From the NCBI RefSeq assembly GCF_004375085.3, contig NZ_SNAQ03000025.1:1-64000 (forward strand): a stretch of DNA of 64,000 bases, written 5' to 3'. The position numbers and the translations under genes were made by a program. Below the pieces are notes generated by a model. The model searched no databases. It worked only from the letters and a program-made list of their open reading frames with translations, and had not been told where the DNA came from. Below, piece by piece: positions 1 through 10,207 of this stretch (positions are counted from its first letter, which is position 1; the number at the start of each line of letters is the position of its first letter). The DNA is from Lewinella sp. W8. Lineage in GTDB: Bacteria; Bacteroidota; Bacteroidia; Chitinophagales; Saprospiraceae.

Positions 1-960
1 CCTTCAACGTACTACCCGACACCGAGTCACCCGTACTCGAAGAGCCCGCGCCCATCGCCGACATCGACTGCGATGATCCCCTGCCCACTCAGGAAACCCT
101 GACGGCAACCGACGACTGCAGCTCCGTCACCGTGACGCCCTCCGTAGATCCCTACCAGGTTGACGTCTGTAACGGATACAGCATCACCTACCGCTGGGTA
201 GCCCGCGATGCCTGCGGCAACCAGGACGTGGAAACGGTGACCTTCAACGTACTACCCGACACCGAGTCACCCGTACTCGAAGAGCCCGCGCCCATCGCCG
301 ACATCGACTGCGATGATCCCCTGCCCACTCAGGAAACCCTGACGGCAACCGACGACTGCAGCTCCGTAACCGTGACGCCTTCCGTAGACCCCTACCAGGT
401 TGACGTCTGTAACGGATACAGCATCACCTACCGCTGGGTGGCCCGCGATGCCTGCGGCAACGAGGACGTGGAAACGGCAACCTTCAACGTACGCCCCGAC
501 ACCCAGTCGCCCGTACTCGAAGAGCCCGCACCCATCGCCGACATCGACTGCAACGATCCCCTGCCCACGCAGGAAACCCTGACGGCAACCGACGACTGCA
601 GCTCCGTAACCGTGACGCCCTCCGTAGACCCCTACCAGGTCGACGTCTGTAACGGATACAGCATCACCTACCGCTGGGTAGCCCGCGATGCCTGCGGCAA
701 CGAGGACGTGGAAACGGCAACCTTCAATGTACGCCCCGACACCGAGTCCCCCGTGCTCGAAGAGCCCGGTGACCTTGCCGACATCAACTGTGACGATCCC
801 TTCCCCACCCAGGAAACCCTGACGGCAACCGATGACTGCAGCCAGGTGACCGTGACGCCCACCATCGATGACTATACCGTAGACATCTGTAACGGCTATA
901 CCGTCACTTATCGCTGGACGGCCGTGGATGCCTGCGGCAACGAGGACGTGGAAACGACCT
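1..960 (+). repeat. 240-bp tandem repeat inside the adhesin gene
   Basis: Four consecutive 240-bp units start at about 1, 241, 481 and 721, each encoding one 80-residue Ig-like module. Units 1-3 differ at only a few bases; unit 4 diverges in its second half. The array continues off the left edge, so the true copy number is unknown. Near-identity at the DNA level implies recent amplification or gene conversion. Confidence 0.93.
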
Positions 961-3899
961 CCTTCAATGTCCTGCCCGATACCGAAGCCCCAGTAATCAC
1001 TCCGTTGTTCAGTACGCCTGCTCCCGGAGGAACTATGGTAGTTGAGTGTAATAACGCGGATCCGAACTGGAACCCCTTCACCATGGGCGTAGAGGACGTG
1101 CTCGTTGAGGACGATTGCTCCAACGTGGAGGTAACCTTTGAGGACGTGCTGATTGAAGAAGGTAACTGCGGCGACTGTGATTTCCTCAGCCTGTGGTCTT
1201 GCACCTGGACGGCGACGGATGATTGCGGCAATGAGAGCAGCCTCACGATCTTCATGAAGATCGTCGACACGACCCCACCGGTTCCCGACCCCAACTTCCC
1301 CACGGAACTTACCGCGGAATGTAACAACATTCCTCCCGCAGTAACTCCGGACGCCTTTGATGCCTGTAGTTCCGTAACGACCACCATGACCGAAAGTATC
1401 GTTGGCGACCCCGCCACCGGTGCCTACGACATCGTACGGACCTACACCTTCACGGATGCCAGTGGAAAGTCGTCCACGCTCGAGCAGGTGGTTCACGTAG
1501 TGGACAACACCGCACCACGGGTATTCCCCTACGGCCCGATGCTGCAGGGAATGACGGATGGAGACCGGATGCAACTCAACTGTGGAGAGCTGAATCAACT
1601 CTTCGGGGAAATCAATGACGTCAGAGTCATTGACAATTGTGATCCTCAGCCTACCGTAACGGTCAGCAGTCGGGAAGGGAACTTCCTGGACTGTGAATTC
1701 GAAGGGTATTCCTACCTCATGACGGTTACCTACACGGCCGTAGATGCTCAGGGCAACGTATCGACCACCGAGCTATTCTTCGAAATGATCGACGACACCC
1801 CACCCGAACTCCGGGGCGTGCCGGAAGATGCCTGTGTGGACGTACTACCGGAGGCCCCGCAGGTCTTCGCGGTGGATGCCTGCAGCTCTCCCATTGTAAC
1901 GATGGAAGAATCTGACCCAGCACCCTGTGGTGACGGTGGTATGGTAGTCATCCGGACCTGGACGGCCACCGACCGTTGTGGCAATGCCGCCAGCGAGAGC
2001 CAGGAAATCATCATTTCCCCTCCCGGCACCGCTTCCATCGCCGTGTTTGACCTGGATGGTAACAGCGTTGCCTCCGGAGGAGTAATCACGATGGAATCGG
2101 ACTGCAAACGCGCCGACTTCGACGTGGAGGAATTCCTGCTGGCCAACATCGATGACTCCGGTAGTTGTGGATTAACGGATCTCGCCGTGGAAGTAATGGA
2201 AGCTACCGAAGGCGACTGCCTCACTGACGGTTACCTCCTTAAAGCGAACGTCAGCATTACGGCCACCGACATTTGCGGCAACCCCGTGAACTACGAAGGT
2301 ATCGTCGAGGTTGTCGACCGTACGGGACCAAGCTTCGGTAACCTGGAGGCCACCGACATGCTCTGCGGAGGAATGCTGGAAATGCCCGCGCCCTACGATC
2401 TCTGTAGTGGAGTGGATACCCTCTTTGGAGAGTGGATTGACGACCCCCGGGTAAGTTGTGAAGACGAAGTGTCTACCTACACCTACCTGTGGACGGCCGT
2501 CGATGGCTGCGGCAACGTTAGTACCGCCGAGCAGGAAGTTACCATCCGCGACTTCGTGGGACCAGTGTTCAACAACCTCCCGGACGATGAATGCGCCGAT
2601 GAGGTAGTACCCGGTGAGGTGACCGCCTTTGACGAGTGTAACGGAGTGGAGGTCGCGGCCGTGCTTTCGGTGAGCACCACCACCCTCGCCGGCTGTGGGG
2701 AGTTAGTCACTTACACCTGGACGGCAACCGATGCCTGTGGAAACACCAGCACCGCCCAACGCTACCAGCAGCGGGATGACGTGGTCGCCCCCACCGTGGT
2801 CGCTACCCACCCCCGTCTCGACAAGACCGAAAGTGGCGACGAAGTTACCCTTGACTGCCCCTGGAGACTGGACGAAAACGGATTCCCCGACTTCGGTGAT
2901 GAAGCCGTTGCGGCAACGGACAACTGTCCGGCTGACGTAGACATTAGTCTCAACGTGAGCAAGCTATCCGACATCGACTGTGGCCCGGATTACCTCGGCC
3001 GCTACCAGTACGACTGGACGGCAACCGACCCCTGCGGCAACAGCAGCACCTACACGCTGTTCATCACCTTCGTAGACCGGGTTGCTCCCTACTTCTACGA
3101 TACGCCACCCGCGATGATCACCTTCTACTGCGACGACGAAATGCCCGAGCTGGTTAAACCGGGAATTTCCGATAACTGTGGTGAAGTAGCGGTTGATTTT
3201 GTCCGTAGCCGCCGGAACACCGCCGATGGCTTCCTGGAAATCCGTCGCTGGATGGCCACTGATGCCTGTGGTAATTTCAACACCTTCGAACAGATGGTAC
3301 GCTACGTTGACCGTGAGATCACCGCCGAGTTTGACCTAGCGGGCGATGAGCTTTACTGCGGCACTTCCGGCAACGCCCTGACGGTGATTCCCGACGGTGG
3401 CCAGGCACCCTACACCTACGCCTGGAGCATGGTCGACTGCGATGGCTTCATCACCAGCGGAGCCGACGAAGCGACGGTGATCTTCACCGGGGGATACAAG
3501 ACCCAGAACTTCGAGGTTGTCGTTACCGATGCCAATGGATGCCAGGAAGTATTCACGATTTCCATCGGCTGCACGAAGCTCACCGACGAGGGCCCCGGAA
3601 CCATTGAAGACACCAACACCGGATTTAGGCTAAATGGCCCCGACAACGGACTCAATGCCTACCCGAACCCCACTACGGGTGCCGTCCAACTCTCTCTTCC
3701 CTCCTGGGAAAGCGAGCGCGTTGACGTTTCGGTACTTGATCCGTTCGGACGGGAGGTGATGTCCCGCGAAGTGGAATACTGGCCCGCCGGACCGGTGGAC
3801 CTCGACCTGAGCAAGTTACCCCAAAGTACATACGTAATACGGGTACGTAGCGCTTCCGGATTGACGGAAGCACGGCAGGTAGTGTTACTACGGCCGTAG
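3..3899 (+). CDS. Giant repeat-built surface adhesin, T9SS cargo (5' end outside window)
   Basis: The frame is open from the left edge, so the N-terminus lies outside the window. What is visible is a chain of Ig/HYR-like modules of about 80-100 residues, each with a WTATDxCGN or WVARDACGN signature and paired cysteines. The first four modules are almost identical 80-residue copies; later ones are diverged. The last 80 or so residues form a type IX secretion C-terminal sorting domain (LNAYPNPTTGAVQL, then a beta-sandwich ending in VVLLRP). The protein is therefore expected to cross the outer membrane by T9SS and be displayed or released, probably in adhesion or gliding; that role is inferred. 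No catalytic domain is seen. A strong terminator follows directly. Confidence 0.9.
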   Translation, partial: FNVLPDTESPVLEEPAPIADIDCDDPLPTQETLTATDDCSSVTVTPSVDPYQVDVCNGYSITYRWVARDACGNQDVETVTFNVLPDTESPVLEEPAPIADIDCDDPLPTQETLTATDDCSSVTVTPSVDPYQVDVCNGYSITYRWVARDACGNEDVETATFNVRPDTQSPVLEEPAPIADIDCNDPLPTQETLTATDDCSSVTVTPSVDPYQVDVCNGYSITYRWVARDACGNEDVETATFNVRPDTESPVLEEPGDLADINCDDPFPTQETLTATDDCSQVTVTPTIDDYTVDICNGYTVTYRWTAVDACGNEDVETTSFNVLPDTEAPVITPLFSTPAPGGTMVVECNNADPNWNPFTMGVEDVLVEDDCSNVEVTFEDVLIEEGNCGDCDFLSLWSCTWTATDDCGNESSLTIFMKIVDTTPPVPDPNFPTELTAECNNIPPAVTPDAFDACSSVTTTMTESIVGDPATGAYDIVRTYTFTDASGKSSTLEQVVHVVDNTAPRVFPYGPMLQGMTDGDRMQLNCGELNQLFGEINDVRVIDNCDPQPTVTVSSREGNFLDCEFEGYSYLMTVTYTAVDAQGNVSTTELFFEMIDDTPPELRGVPEDACVDVLPEAPQVFAVDACSSPIVTMEESDPAPCGDGGMVVIRTWTATDRCGNAASESQEIIISPPGTASIAVFDLDGNSVASGGVITMESDCKRADFDVEEFLLANIDDSGSCGLTDLAVEVMEATEGDCLTDGYLLKANVSITATDICGNPVNYEGIVEVVDRTGPSFGNLEATDMLCGGMLEMPAPYDLCSGVDTLFGEWIDDPRVSCEDEVSTYTYLWTAVDGCGNVSTAEQEVTIRDFVGPVFNNLPDDECADEVVPGEVTAFDECNGVEVAAVLSVSTTTLAGCGELVTYTWTATDACGNTSTAQRYQQRDDVVAPTVVATHPRLDKTESGDEVTLDCPWRLDENGFPDFGDEAVAATDNCPADVDISLNVSKLSDIDCGPDYLGRYQYDWTATDPCGNSSTYTLFITFVDRVAPYFYDTPPAMITFYCDDEMPELVKPGISDNCGEVAVDFVRSRRNTADGFLEIRRWMATDACGNFNTFEQMVRYVDREITAEFDLAGDELYCGTSGNALTVIPDGGQAPYTYAWSMVDCDGFITSGADEATVIFTGGYKTQNFEVVVTDANGCQEVFTISIGCTKLTDEGPGTIEDTNTGFRLNGPDNGLNAYPNPTTGAVQLSLPSWESERVDVSVLDPFGREVMSREVEYWPAGPVDLDLSKLPQSTYVIRVRSASGLTEARQVVLLRP

Positions 3900-3921
3900 A
3901 TTTTTGATCGCCTTTATGATG

Positions 3922-3954
3922 GGCCCGTCTCCTGCTTGGAGGCGGGCCTTTTTT
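3922..3954 (+). terminator. Rho-independent terminator after the adhesin gene
   Basis: An 11-bp stem (GGCCCGTCTCC with GGAGGCGGGCC, one G-T pair) encloses a TGCTT loop and is followed by six T residues. It begins 23 bases after the adhesin stop codon. The rest of the gap up to 4190 shows no other feature that I can support. Confidence 0.9.
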
Positions 3955-4190
3955 CTGCCCATAAGTTATCCGGCTAGAGGGCCATTTCGCGGGCACGGAG
4001 TGCAGGTGCCACGCTTTTCGGTACAGCAAAGGGCCTGGTTGCGAAATTTTTACCAAGTACCCTAAAGGATATATGAACTATTCACACTTAACAGTGCCCA
4101 GTATTCGTTTTCTTTGTCACACCCATTATCTGACCTCGTTTATCCCTCTCTAAGTAAGTCTAAACGAGACACTTATTCCACCACTAACCC

Positions 4191-4844
4191 ATGAACGAAT
4201 TTCAGCAACGCCTCCTGGCGCAGGCTGGTCACGTTGGGGACCAGTTGTTTCGGCATCAGCTGCTGCTGCTATCCGAGCAACAGACCACCGGCGAAGACGC
4301 CAGGTCCGATGCCCTGAACATCCTGTGGAGCCTCGTAAAGATGCGAGACCTAGTCCCCTTCCCCCCCGAATCCTCCCTCGACCTTACGCCACTCGATAAA
4401 CTCCGAACGGAACTTGAGGAAGAAGACTGTGACGTGCTGCAGTGCCTCGCGGACTTTAACAACTGGATCGGGGCCGTCGATCCGGCCCTCACGGCCGGAG
4501 AAAATGACCGCCCGGAAAATGTCGAGACTTCCATCCTGAACGGGAGAATGCGGGAAAACCTGAACGGTCTCCGGGCGGCTACGGACAGCACCCGCACCCG
4601 CTTACTGGTTTCGGGGGAAAACTTCGACCGGTCCGCTTTCACCGCCGCCAGGAATGCCCTCACCTTCACCAGCGCGGTGTACGATGAAAAACTCCGGCTC
4701 GACCTCGTCCAGGCCAGGAATGAAGAATGTCGGCAGGTGGAAGCACACATCGAAGACATCAAGAACGCATCCGGAGCCAACTTCCCTTCCCGGATACAGG
4801 CGGCCGCCACTTATTTAGAGAAACGCGTGGTGCTCCCGGTTTGA
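4191..4844 (+). CDS. Unknown helical protein, 217 aa
   Basis: I do not recognise this family. The protein has no signal peptide or membrane segment and is rich in Leu, Glu, Arg and Ala, which suggests an all-helical cytoplasmic protein. The ATG start follows an A/C-rich leader. It lies 26 bases upstream of the large exported protein at 4871, so the two are probably co-transcribed and functionally linked. Base composition matches the host background. The reading frame is convincing because the length, codon usage and operon spacing agree; the function is unknown. Confidence 0.75.
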   Translation: MNEFQQRLLAQAGHVGDQLFRHQLLLLSEQQTTGEDARSDALNILWSLVKMRDLVPFPPESSLDLTPLDKLRTELEEEDCDVLQCLADFNNWIGAVDPALTAGENDRPENVETSILNGRMRENLNGLRAATDSTRTRLLVSGENFDRSAFTAARNALTFTSAVYDEKLRLDLVQARNEECRQVEAHIEDIKNASGANFPSRIQAAATYLEKRVVLPV

Positions 4845-4870
4845 GCACTCTTTTGCCTTAACAACACGGT

Positions 4871-7800
4871 ATGAAAAAGCTTACACTATTCTGCGCCTTT
4901 GTTCTGATGGCCACCCTCGTTGCGGGGCAAAACGTCAGCTACGATATTCAGCGCATTCTTCAACTCACTCCCGAAGCCCGCAAAACCGGCAGCGTCATCA
5001 ACAACCCCGCGCTGGACTCCATCGTCCTGACGCTGGCCTACTACGGCGGGATGCCCGACGTCAACGAGGTCAATCGCCTCCTGGAGGGAGCGGCCCTGCT
5101 GGAACACTACCAGGGGAACCAGGCCATCCGGGAGTACCTGATCAACGAAAAAATTGACGTCCTCCTCGAAGCCTACCTTCCCCCGGACACCCTGAGACTA
5201 GCTGCAGAAGCCGCCGCCTCTCCCCGTGGCAGCTTCCTGAAGGAATTGTCGGGTGCCGATCTGTTTTCCCGGCAGGGAAAGGTTGACCTGGGCAAAATCC
5301 GCAAAACCTTTGCCGAAGGATCCACCGCCAACTTCAGCCTGGAAGCCGCCGCGGCGGCGGCCAATGACCAGCCCGCGGCCCTTTCTTCCAGCAACCTGGT
5401 CGGCAACGCCATTGCGGGGCTTTCCGACTGGATCAGCCGACGGGCACAGGAAGAACTCACCTACAGCTTCCTCACCAAGCTCCGGGAGGACATCAACCGT
5501 AATGACCTCCAGTACCTCTTCCCCAATACTTCCAATTTTCTGCCCCAGCTGGACTTACTAAACTACAAAGCCATCCTACCCAGCATCCGCAAGGCCTTCG
5601 TGGAAGACCTCAACGCCGTTGCTTACAACCTCGGCAATTTTTTGGACGCTAAGAATGCGGCCACCTTCCGCGATCCAGCCATCTACAATGTCTTTCTGCT
5701 CTACCGCATTCTCGACCTTGAAATGCGGGACGTCCCCCCCCAGGACATTCTGGCCTTCACCTACGGAGAACTGGACAAAACCCGAATTGACACCCGCAGG
5801 AAAATCGACCTTCGCCTGGGGCAGGCCGACACCACGGCGGCCACCTACCAGGGCATCAAAATGGCCTTTGATGACTATACGGCAGCCATCGAGAACCTGA
5901 ACGAACAGTTCGCTCTAGCCAATAATCAGTTGAGCAGCCAGTTGTTCAATCCCCTCATGACGCGCATCGACACGGGCATGGCCAGCCAGCCGGAGTTACA
6001 AACGGAGTATTTTCGGCGCGCCGGGGACCTCTTTCTCCCCCTCGATACGCGGCAATTACCCCTAAAGGATAATTACTGGGAAACCGGCAGCAATCCGCCC
6101 GCCACCGGCATCATTGCCTCCTGGCTGCGCGGACAGGAAGCTTACGAATATTATGAGGCCTACCCCAGCGTGGCGCGCTTCGACCAGCTATTTGGCCCCA
6201 ACGCCACCCAACTCCGGCCGGAAGAACTGCGGGCCGCCGGCCTGACCGCCGTACGGGAAATTATTGCCAGTCGTCAAAAACTCAACGCCTACCGGGAACA
6301 GCTGCGGTCCCTGCTCGACGCCCGCCAGGGCCTGATGGACCTCAACAAGGAGGTGACCCAGCAACGGCGGGCTGACGAGCTCAAACGACAAAGCGCGGAT
6401 ACCGCAAAGGCCCGCCTTCTGGCGGACATCGAAGCCGAGATCGCCTACCAGCCCTACCCCGCCCTGCGGATGCTCCGCAACCTGACCGAAGAGGTTCTGC
6501 CCGGGCAAAAAAACGCCAAAAGCCAGCTAGCCGCCATCCGGACGCGCCTCGCCGACTGGGTGGAGGAACGGGGAGACAAGTCCTCTCCCTTCGCCAAAAG
6601 CAGTAGGGTGCCGGAGGCCGCCATGGCCAGCCTTCCTCCCCTGCAACCCGCCATCGAAACGGCTTCGGTCGCCTACGACCGCCTCTTCAGTGCCATGGAA
6701 GCCTACAGCTCCAGTCAGGCCGACACCCTCATCCGGGCGTACAAAAACCTGAGTAATTTCGAGACCCTCTTCGGGCTGGCCCAACAGGCCTTCTTCCTCC
6801 TCTCCGACGACGAAGGCAGCGAAGGGCTCTTCCTGAAAAACAACAAGCTGGCCGTCTTCCTGACGACGCCCGAAGCCCAACAGCTCATGGGGGGTATCGG
6901 ACAGGAACGCCTCCAACGGGTTTCCTCCTTCGGCGACCTCGACGCCCGGGGCATTACGGATTTTCTCCTCGACTTTGGTCTACAACTCGATCAGCTCTCC
7001 GATCCGTATGCCTTCCCCGATCTGGCCGGACTTCCCGAAGCCGCCCAGCGTCGGATTCTGGCGGTAGACTTCATCAGCCAAACGGTTTCCAGCCTCCTCA
7101 ACGCCAAAATTTTCACCGACCCCAACCGGGCGCGGCTGATTGATCGTTTCCCCGCCTTTGCCGACGTACCGGTAGTGAGTCAGGAAATCAATGAACTCTT
7201 CCGACTCAGTCAGACCGGCGAATACCGCTACGCCGTAGACAACCTCCTCAACCTGATGAAGGTCTTCAACGTTGCGCCGACGGCCAGCCAGAAGCAGCAA
7301 CGGCTCACCGAGAAGCGGGATGAGTTGCGGCGGCTATTGCTGGACTACGAGTTTGAGGGTGACCGCGAACTGCGGGCCATCGCACTGGGACGTCCCTCCG
7401 CCGACGACCTTCCCCTCCTGGGCGATCGGCGGGACGAGGAAACCCTCCGGAAATACAGCACCGAGCTCCGGATGTCCGTAGACCCCTACGCCAAGGAAGA
7501 GCTGACGAACAGTATCCGGGACCTGAAGATTCAGCGCATCCGCGAAGAACTCACCCGGGTGGAAAAGCGGTTGTCGAAAATCAATCCCGCCCGCGTGAAT
7601 GCCTTCCGGGAAAACCTCTTTCGCTACGGCACCTTCATGGCCGACGTGGCGGCAGCCGATTCCCCGGCGGCCTTCGAGGCGGCGCTGAACACCATCGCCC
7701 TGCCAGTTGGCAGCTCCCAGATCAAACGCAACCGCCCCAGCAGTCTCGAGCTAGGGGCCTACTTCGGGCTCGCCCTGAGCCGGGAACGGCTCAGCCTTCC

Positions 7801-8221
7801 CGCGGGCATCAACACCAGCGGGATCGAGGAGGAGGCCTGGGGTGCCGCCCTGTTCGTCCCCGTAGGCTTCACCTACAGCAAACGACTCGGCAACAGCAAG
7901 TCCTCGGTGACCTTCTTTGGTTCCCTGCTGGACCTGGGGGCCATCACGGCCTTCCGGCTGGATAAGCAATCCGACGACCCCAACGCCGCTTCGGTGGACC
8001 GCTTGCCGGAGTTCCGGCCGGCCAACGTGATTGCTCCCGGCGCTCACCTGATGTACAATTTCCCCAAGTCACCCTTCACCCTGGGCATCGGGATCCAGGA
8101 CGGCCCCAGTGTGCGGAAATTCACGACCGAAGGCTCCAACAAGGAACGTGACGCCCGGGCCATCCGGGGGATGCTGACCTTCAGCGTGGACGTGCCAATC
8201 TTCCGGTTTTTCAACAAGTAG
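4871..8221 (+). CDS. Large exported protein with possible outer-membrane barrel end, 1116 aa
   Basis: A classic signal peptide opens the protein (MKKLTLFCAFVLMATLVAGQ). Residues of about 25-960 are almost entirely predicted helix, rich in Leu, Ala, Arg, Asp and Glu, with no motif I recognise. The last 130 or so residues change character: alternating hydrophobic and Gly/aromatic strands (LELGAYFGLALS, GAALFVPVGFTYSK, VTFFGSLLDLGAITAF, GAHLMYNFP, FTLGIGI), ending in an aromatic-rich segment (SVDVPIFRFFNK). This resembles a small outer-membrane beta-barrel or anchor. A role in the cell envelope is inferred. It is the second gene of a two-gene operon with the 217-residue protein upstream. Confidence 0.82.
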   Translation: MKKLTLFCAFVLMATLVAGQNVSYDIQRILQLTPEARKTGSVINNPALDSIVLTLAYYGGMPDVNEVNRLLEGAALLEHYQGNQAIREYLINEKIDVLLEAYLPPDTLRLAAEAAASPRGSFLKELSGADLFSRQGKVDLGKIRKTFAEGSTANFSLEAAAAAANDQPAALSSSNLVGNAIAGLSDWISRRAQEELTYSFLTKLREDINRNDLQYLFPNTSNFLPQLDLLNYKAILPSIRKAFVEDLNAVAYNLGNFLDAKNAATFRDPAIYNVFLLYRILDLEMRDVPPQDILAFTYGELDKTRIDTRRKIDLRLGQADTTAATYQGIKMAFDDYTAAIENLNEQFALANNQLSSQLFNPLMTRIDTGMASQPELQTEYFRRAGDLFLPLDTRQLPLKDNYWETGSNPPATGIIASWLRGQEAYEYYEAYPSVARFDQLFGPNATQLRPEELRAAGLTAVREIIASRQKLNAYREQLRSLLDARQGLMDLNKEVTQQRRADELKRQSADTAKARLLADIEAEIAYQPYPALRMLRNLTEEVLPGQKNAKSQLAAIRTRLADWVEERGDKSSPFAKSSRVPEAAMASLPPLQPAIETASVAYDRLFSAMEAYSSSQADTLIRAYKNLSNFETLFGLAQQAFFLLSDDEGSEGLFLKNNKLAVFLTTPEAQQLMGGIGQERLQRVSSFGDLDARGITDFLLDFGLQLDQLSDPYAFPDLAGLPEAAQRRILAVDFISQTVSSLLNAKIFTDPNRARLIDRFPAFADVPVVSQEINELFRLSQTGEYRYAVDNLLNLMKVFNVAPTASQKQQRLTEKRDELRRLLLDYEFEGDRELRAIALGRPSADDLPLLGDRRDEETLRKYSTELRMSVDPYAKEELTNSIRDLKIQRIREELTRVEKRLSKINPARVNAFRENLFRYGTFMADVAAADSPAAFEAALNTIALPVGSSQIKRNRPSSLELGAYFGLALSRERLSLPAGINTSGIEEEAWGAALFVPVGFTYSKRLGNSKSSVTFFGSLLDLGAITAFRLDKQSDDPNAASVDRLPEFRPANVIAPGAHLMYNFPKSPFTLGIGIQDGPSVRKFTTEGSNKERDARAIRGMLTFSVDVPIFRFFNK

Positions 8222-8386
8222 CCCTGGCCGCACGGGGGTGCCCGGCACCCGCGCGCCTGCGCCCTAATCCAGCGCCACAATACCGGGGAAACACCCGCCG
8301 AAAGAATTACCGGAAATTAATCTATTCCGGCCAACCCCGTCGTGGTCGAAGCCGTTATCCTGACGAACCTAATAACAATTGTCCCC

Positions 8387-10204
8387 TTGCACATTCTCGT
8401 TCTCAACGCCGGCAGTTCTTCCATTAAAGCAGCCGTCATTCACCCCGTGACCGGGCAGCGCGCCCTGGAAATGCAGGCCGATCGCCTGCTCGACGAGCCC
8501 AGGATCACCTTCAGCGACGGGACGGAAATCGAATTGACTAAAACCGGTCACGAACACGCCCTCTCCACGGGTCTGGTGGCCCTGCGGGACAAACTGAACG
8601 GCACGGAACTGGTCGCCATCGGTCACCGCGTCGTCCACGGCGGCGACCAGTTTGACCGCCCCGTACGCATTACGGAAGAGGTCATCAGCGCCATCGAATC
8701 CCTGGGGGAGCTGGCCCCGCTGCACAACCCCGTTAACCTGTCCGGCATCCGGATCGCCCAGGATTTTTTCCCCGACCTGTTCCACTACGCCGACTTTGAC
8801 ACGGCCTTCCACCAGAGCCTGCCCAGCCGCGCCAAAACCTACGCTCTGCCCAAAGAGCTGGCCAAGAAATACGGTATCCGCCGCTATGGCTTTCACGGGA
8901 TGAGTCACCACTTCGTGGCCCGCCGGACGGCAGAGTTTCTGAAGCAGGATTACCGCAGCATGCGCATCATCACCTGCCACCTGGGCAACGGATGCAGCGT
9001 GGCGGCCGTCGAATACGGCCGGTCCGTGGAAACCAGCATGGGGATGACGCCCCTCGAAGGCCTCGTGATGGGCACCCGGAGCGGAGATATCGACCCCGGT
9101 ATTATCCCCTTCATCCAGGAAAAAACGGGTAAATCCGCCAGCGAAATCAACGATCTTCTGAACCGCGAAAGCGGCCTGGCCGGACTTTCGGGGGTCGGGA
9201 ACGACATGCGCACCATCCTCGAGCGCTCCACTCAGGGGGACGCCGACGCCCAGCTCGCCCTACAGGTATTCAGCCACCGGCTGCGCAAATACATCGGTGC
9301 CTACGCGGCGGTAATGGGCGGCGTGGACGCCATCGCCTTTACGGGTGGTATCGGGGAAAATTCCGCCATCGTCCGCCACCGGGCCGCCCAGCGGCTCGAC
9401 TTCCTCGGGGCGATCATCAATGAAGACAAAAACAATACCCTGCGGCTCACCGACGAGGAACCCATCAGGGCCTTCAGTATGGACCACAGTCGGGTAGCCC
9501 TGCTGGCCATCCATACCGATGAACAATTGGCCATTGCCCGGGCCGGGGCCAAACTGCTGGAGCAGGCCGATCTGGTCAACACCCAGCCCACCATCCCCAT
9601 TGCCGTATCCGCCCGCCACATTCACCTGCGGCAGGAGACGGTGGATGTGCTCTTCGGCAAGGGGCACCAACTGACGGTGAAAAAGTGGCTTTCACAGCCC
9701 GGGCAGTTCGCCGCCGAAGAAACGGTGACCGTGGTGGGGCCCCGCAACACCATTGAACGGGTACGGGTACTGGGACCGGTGCGGCCCAAGGACCAGCTGG
9801 AAATATCCCGTACCGATGAATTCTTCCTCGGTATCGACGCCCCGATTCGGGAATCCGGAAAGGTGGAAAACACCCCGGGTTGTAAGCTTATCGGTCCGGC
9901 CGGAGAGTACGATCTGGAAGATGGCGTCATCTGCGCCTGGCGCCACATCCACATGACCCCCGAAGACGCCGAACGCTTCGGCGTGGACGATCGGGACATC
10001 GTCGAGGTTGAAGTCGGTAACGGGGATCGGGCCCTCACCTTTGGCAACGTACTGGTACGGGTTTCCCCGAACTACCGCCTGGAGATGCACATCGATACCG
10101 ACGAGGGCAACGCAGCCGAAATTAGTCCCGGAGACGAAGGCGTACTCTTCGAAACCGGCCAGCGCGGCCAGCTGCGCAAGCGGCGGTTACGGCACGAGGT
10201 GTAG
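8387..10204 (+). CDS. ackA: Acetate kinase fused to PduL-type phosphotransacylase
   Basis: One polypeptide carries two enzymes. Residues about 1-400 are acetate kinase: the N-terminal VLNAGSSSIK, HRVVHGG, RYGFHGMSHH, CHLGNGCSV, TRSGDIDPG and FTGGIGENS motifs are all present. Residues about 403-600 are a PduL-type phosphate acyltransferase: two zinc-binding H-x-H motifs (SARHIHL and WRHIHMTPEDA) and the GPxRxxxQxEIS/D-like core (GPVRPKDQLEISRTDEF). Together they would convert acetyl-CoA plus Pi to acetyl phosphate and then, with ADP, to acetate plus ATP (or the reverse). The TTG start at 8387 puts MHILVLNAGSSS exactly at the family's N-terminus. A GTG at 8342 would add 15 atypical residues. 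The stop lies 3 bases from the convergent sulfatase gene. Confidence 0.93.
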   Translation: MHILVLNAGSSSIKAAVIHPVTGQRALEMQADRLLDEPRITFSDGTEIELTKTGHEHALSTGLVALRDKLNGTELVAIGHRVVHGGDQFDRPVRITEEVISAIESLGELAPLHNPVNLSGIRIAQDFFPDLFHYADFDTAFHQSLPSRAKTYALPKELAKKYGIRRYGFHGMSHHFVARRTAEFLKQDYRSMRIITCHLGNGCSVAAVEYGRSVETSMGMTPLEGLVMGTRSGDIDPGIIPFIQEKTGKSASEINDLLNRESGLAGLSGVGNDMRTILERSTQGDADAQLALQVFSHRLRKYIGAYAAVMGGVDAIAFTGGIGENSAIVRHRAAQRLDFLGAIINEDKNNTLRLTDEEPIRAFSMDHSRVALLAIHTDEQLAIARAGAKLLEQADLVNTQPTIPIAVSARHIHLRQETVDVLFGKGHQLTVKKWLSQPGQFAAEETVTVVGPRNTIERVRVLGPVRPKDQLEISRTDEFFLGIDAPIRESGKVENTPGCKLIGPAGEYDLEDGVICAWRHIHMTPEDAERFGVDDRDIVEVEVGNGDRALTFGNVLVRVSPNYRLEMHIDTDEGNAAEISPGDEGVLFETGQRGQLRKRRLRHEV

Positions 10205-10207
10205 ACG

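Noticed and set aside
267-1598. Long open frame of 443 codons on the minus strand inside the adhesin gene
   Set aside because: It is an antisense shadow created by the GC-rich 240-bp repeat; the plus frame has clear domain and sorting-signal content.
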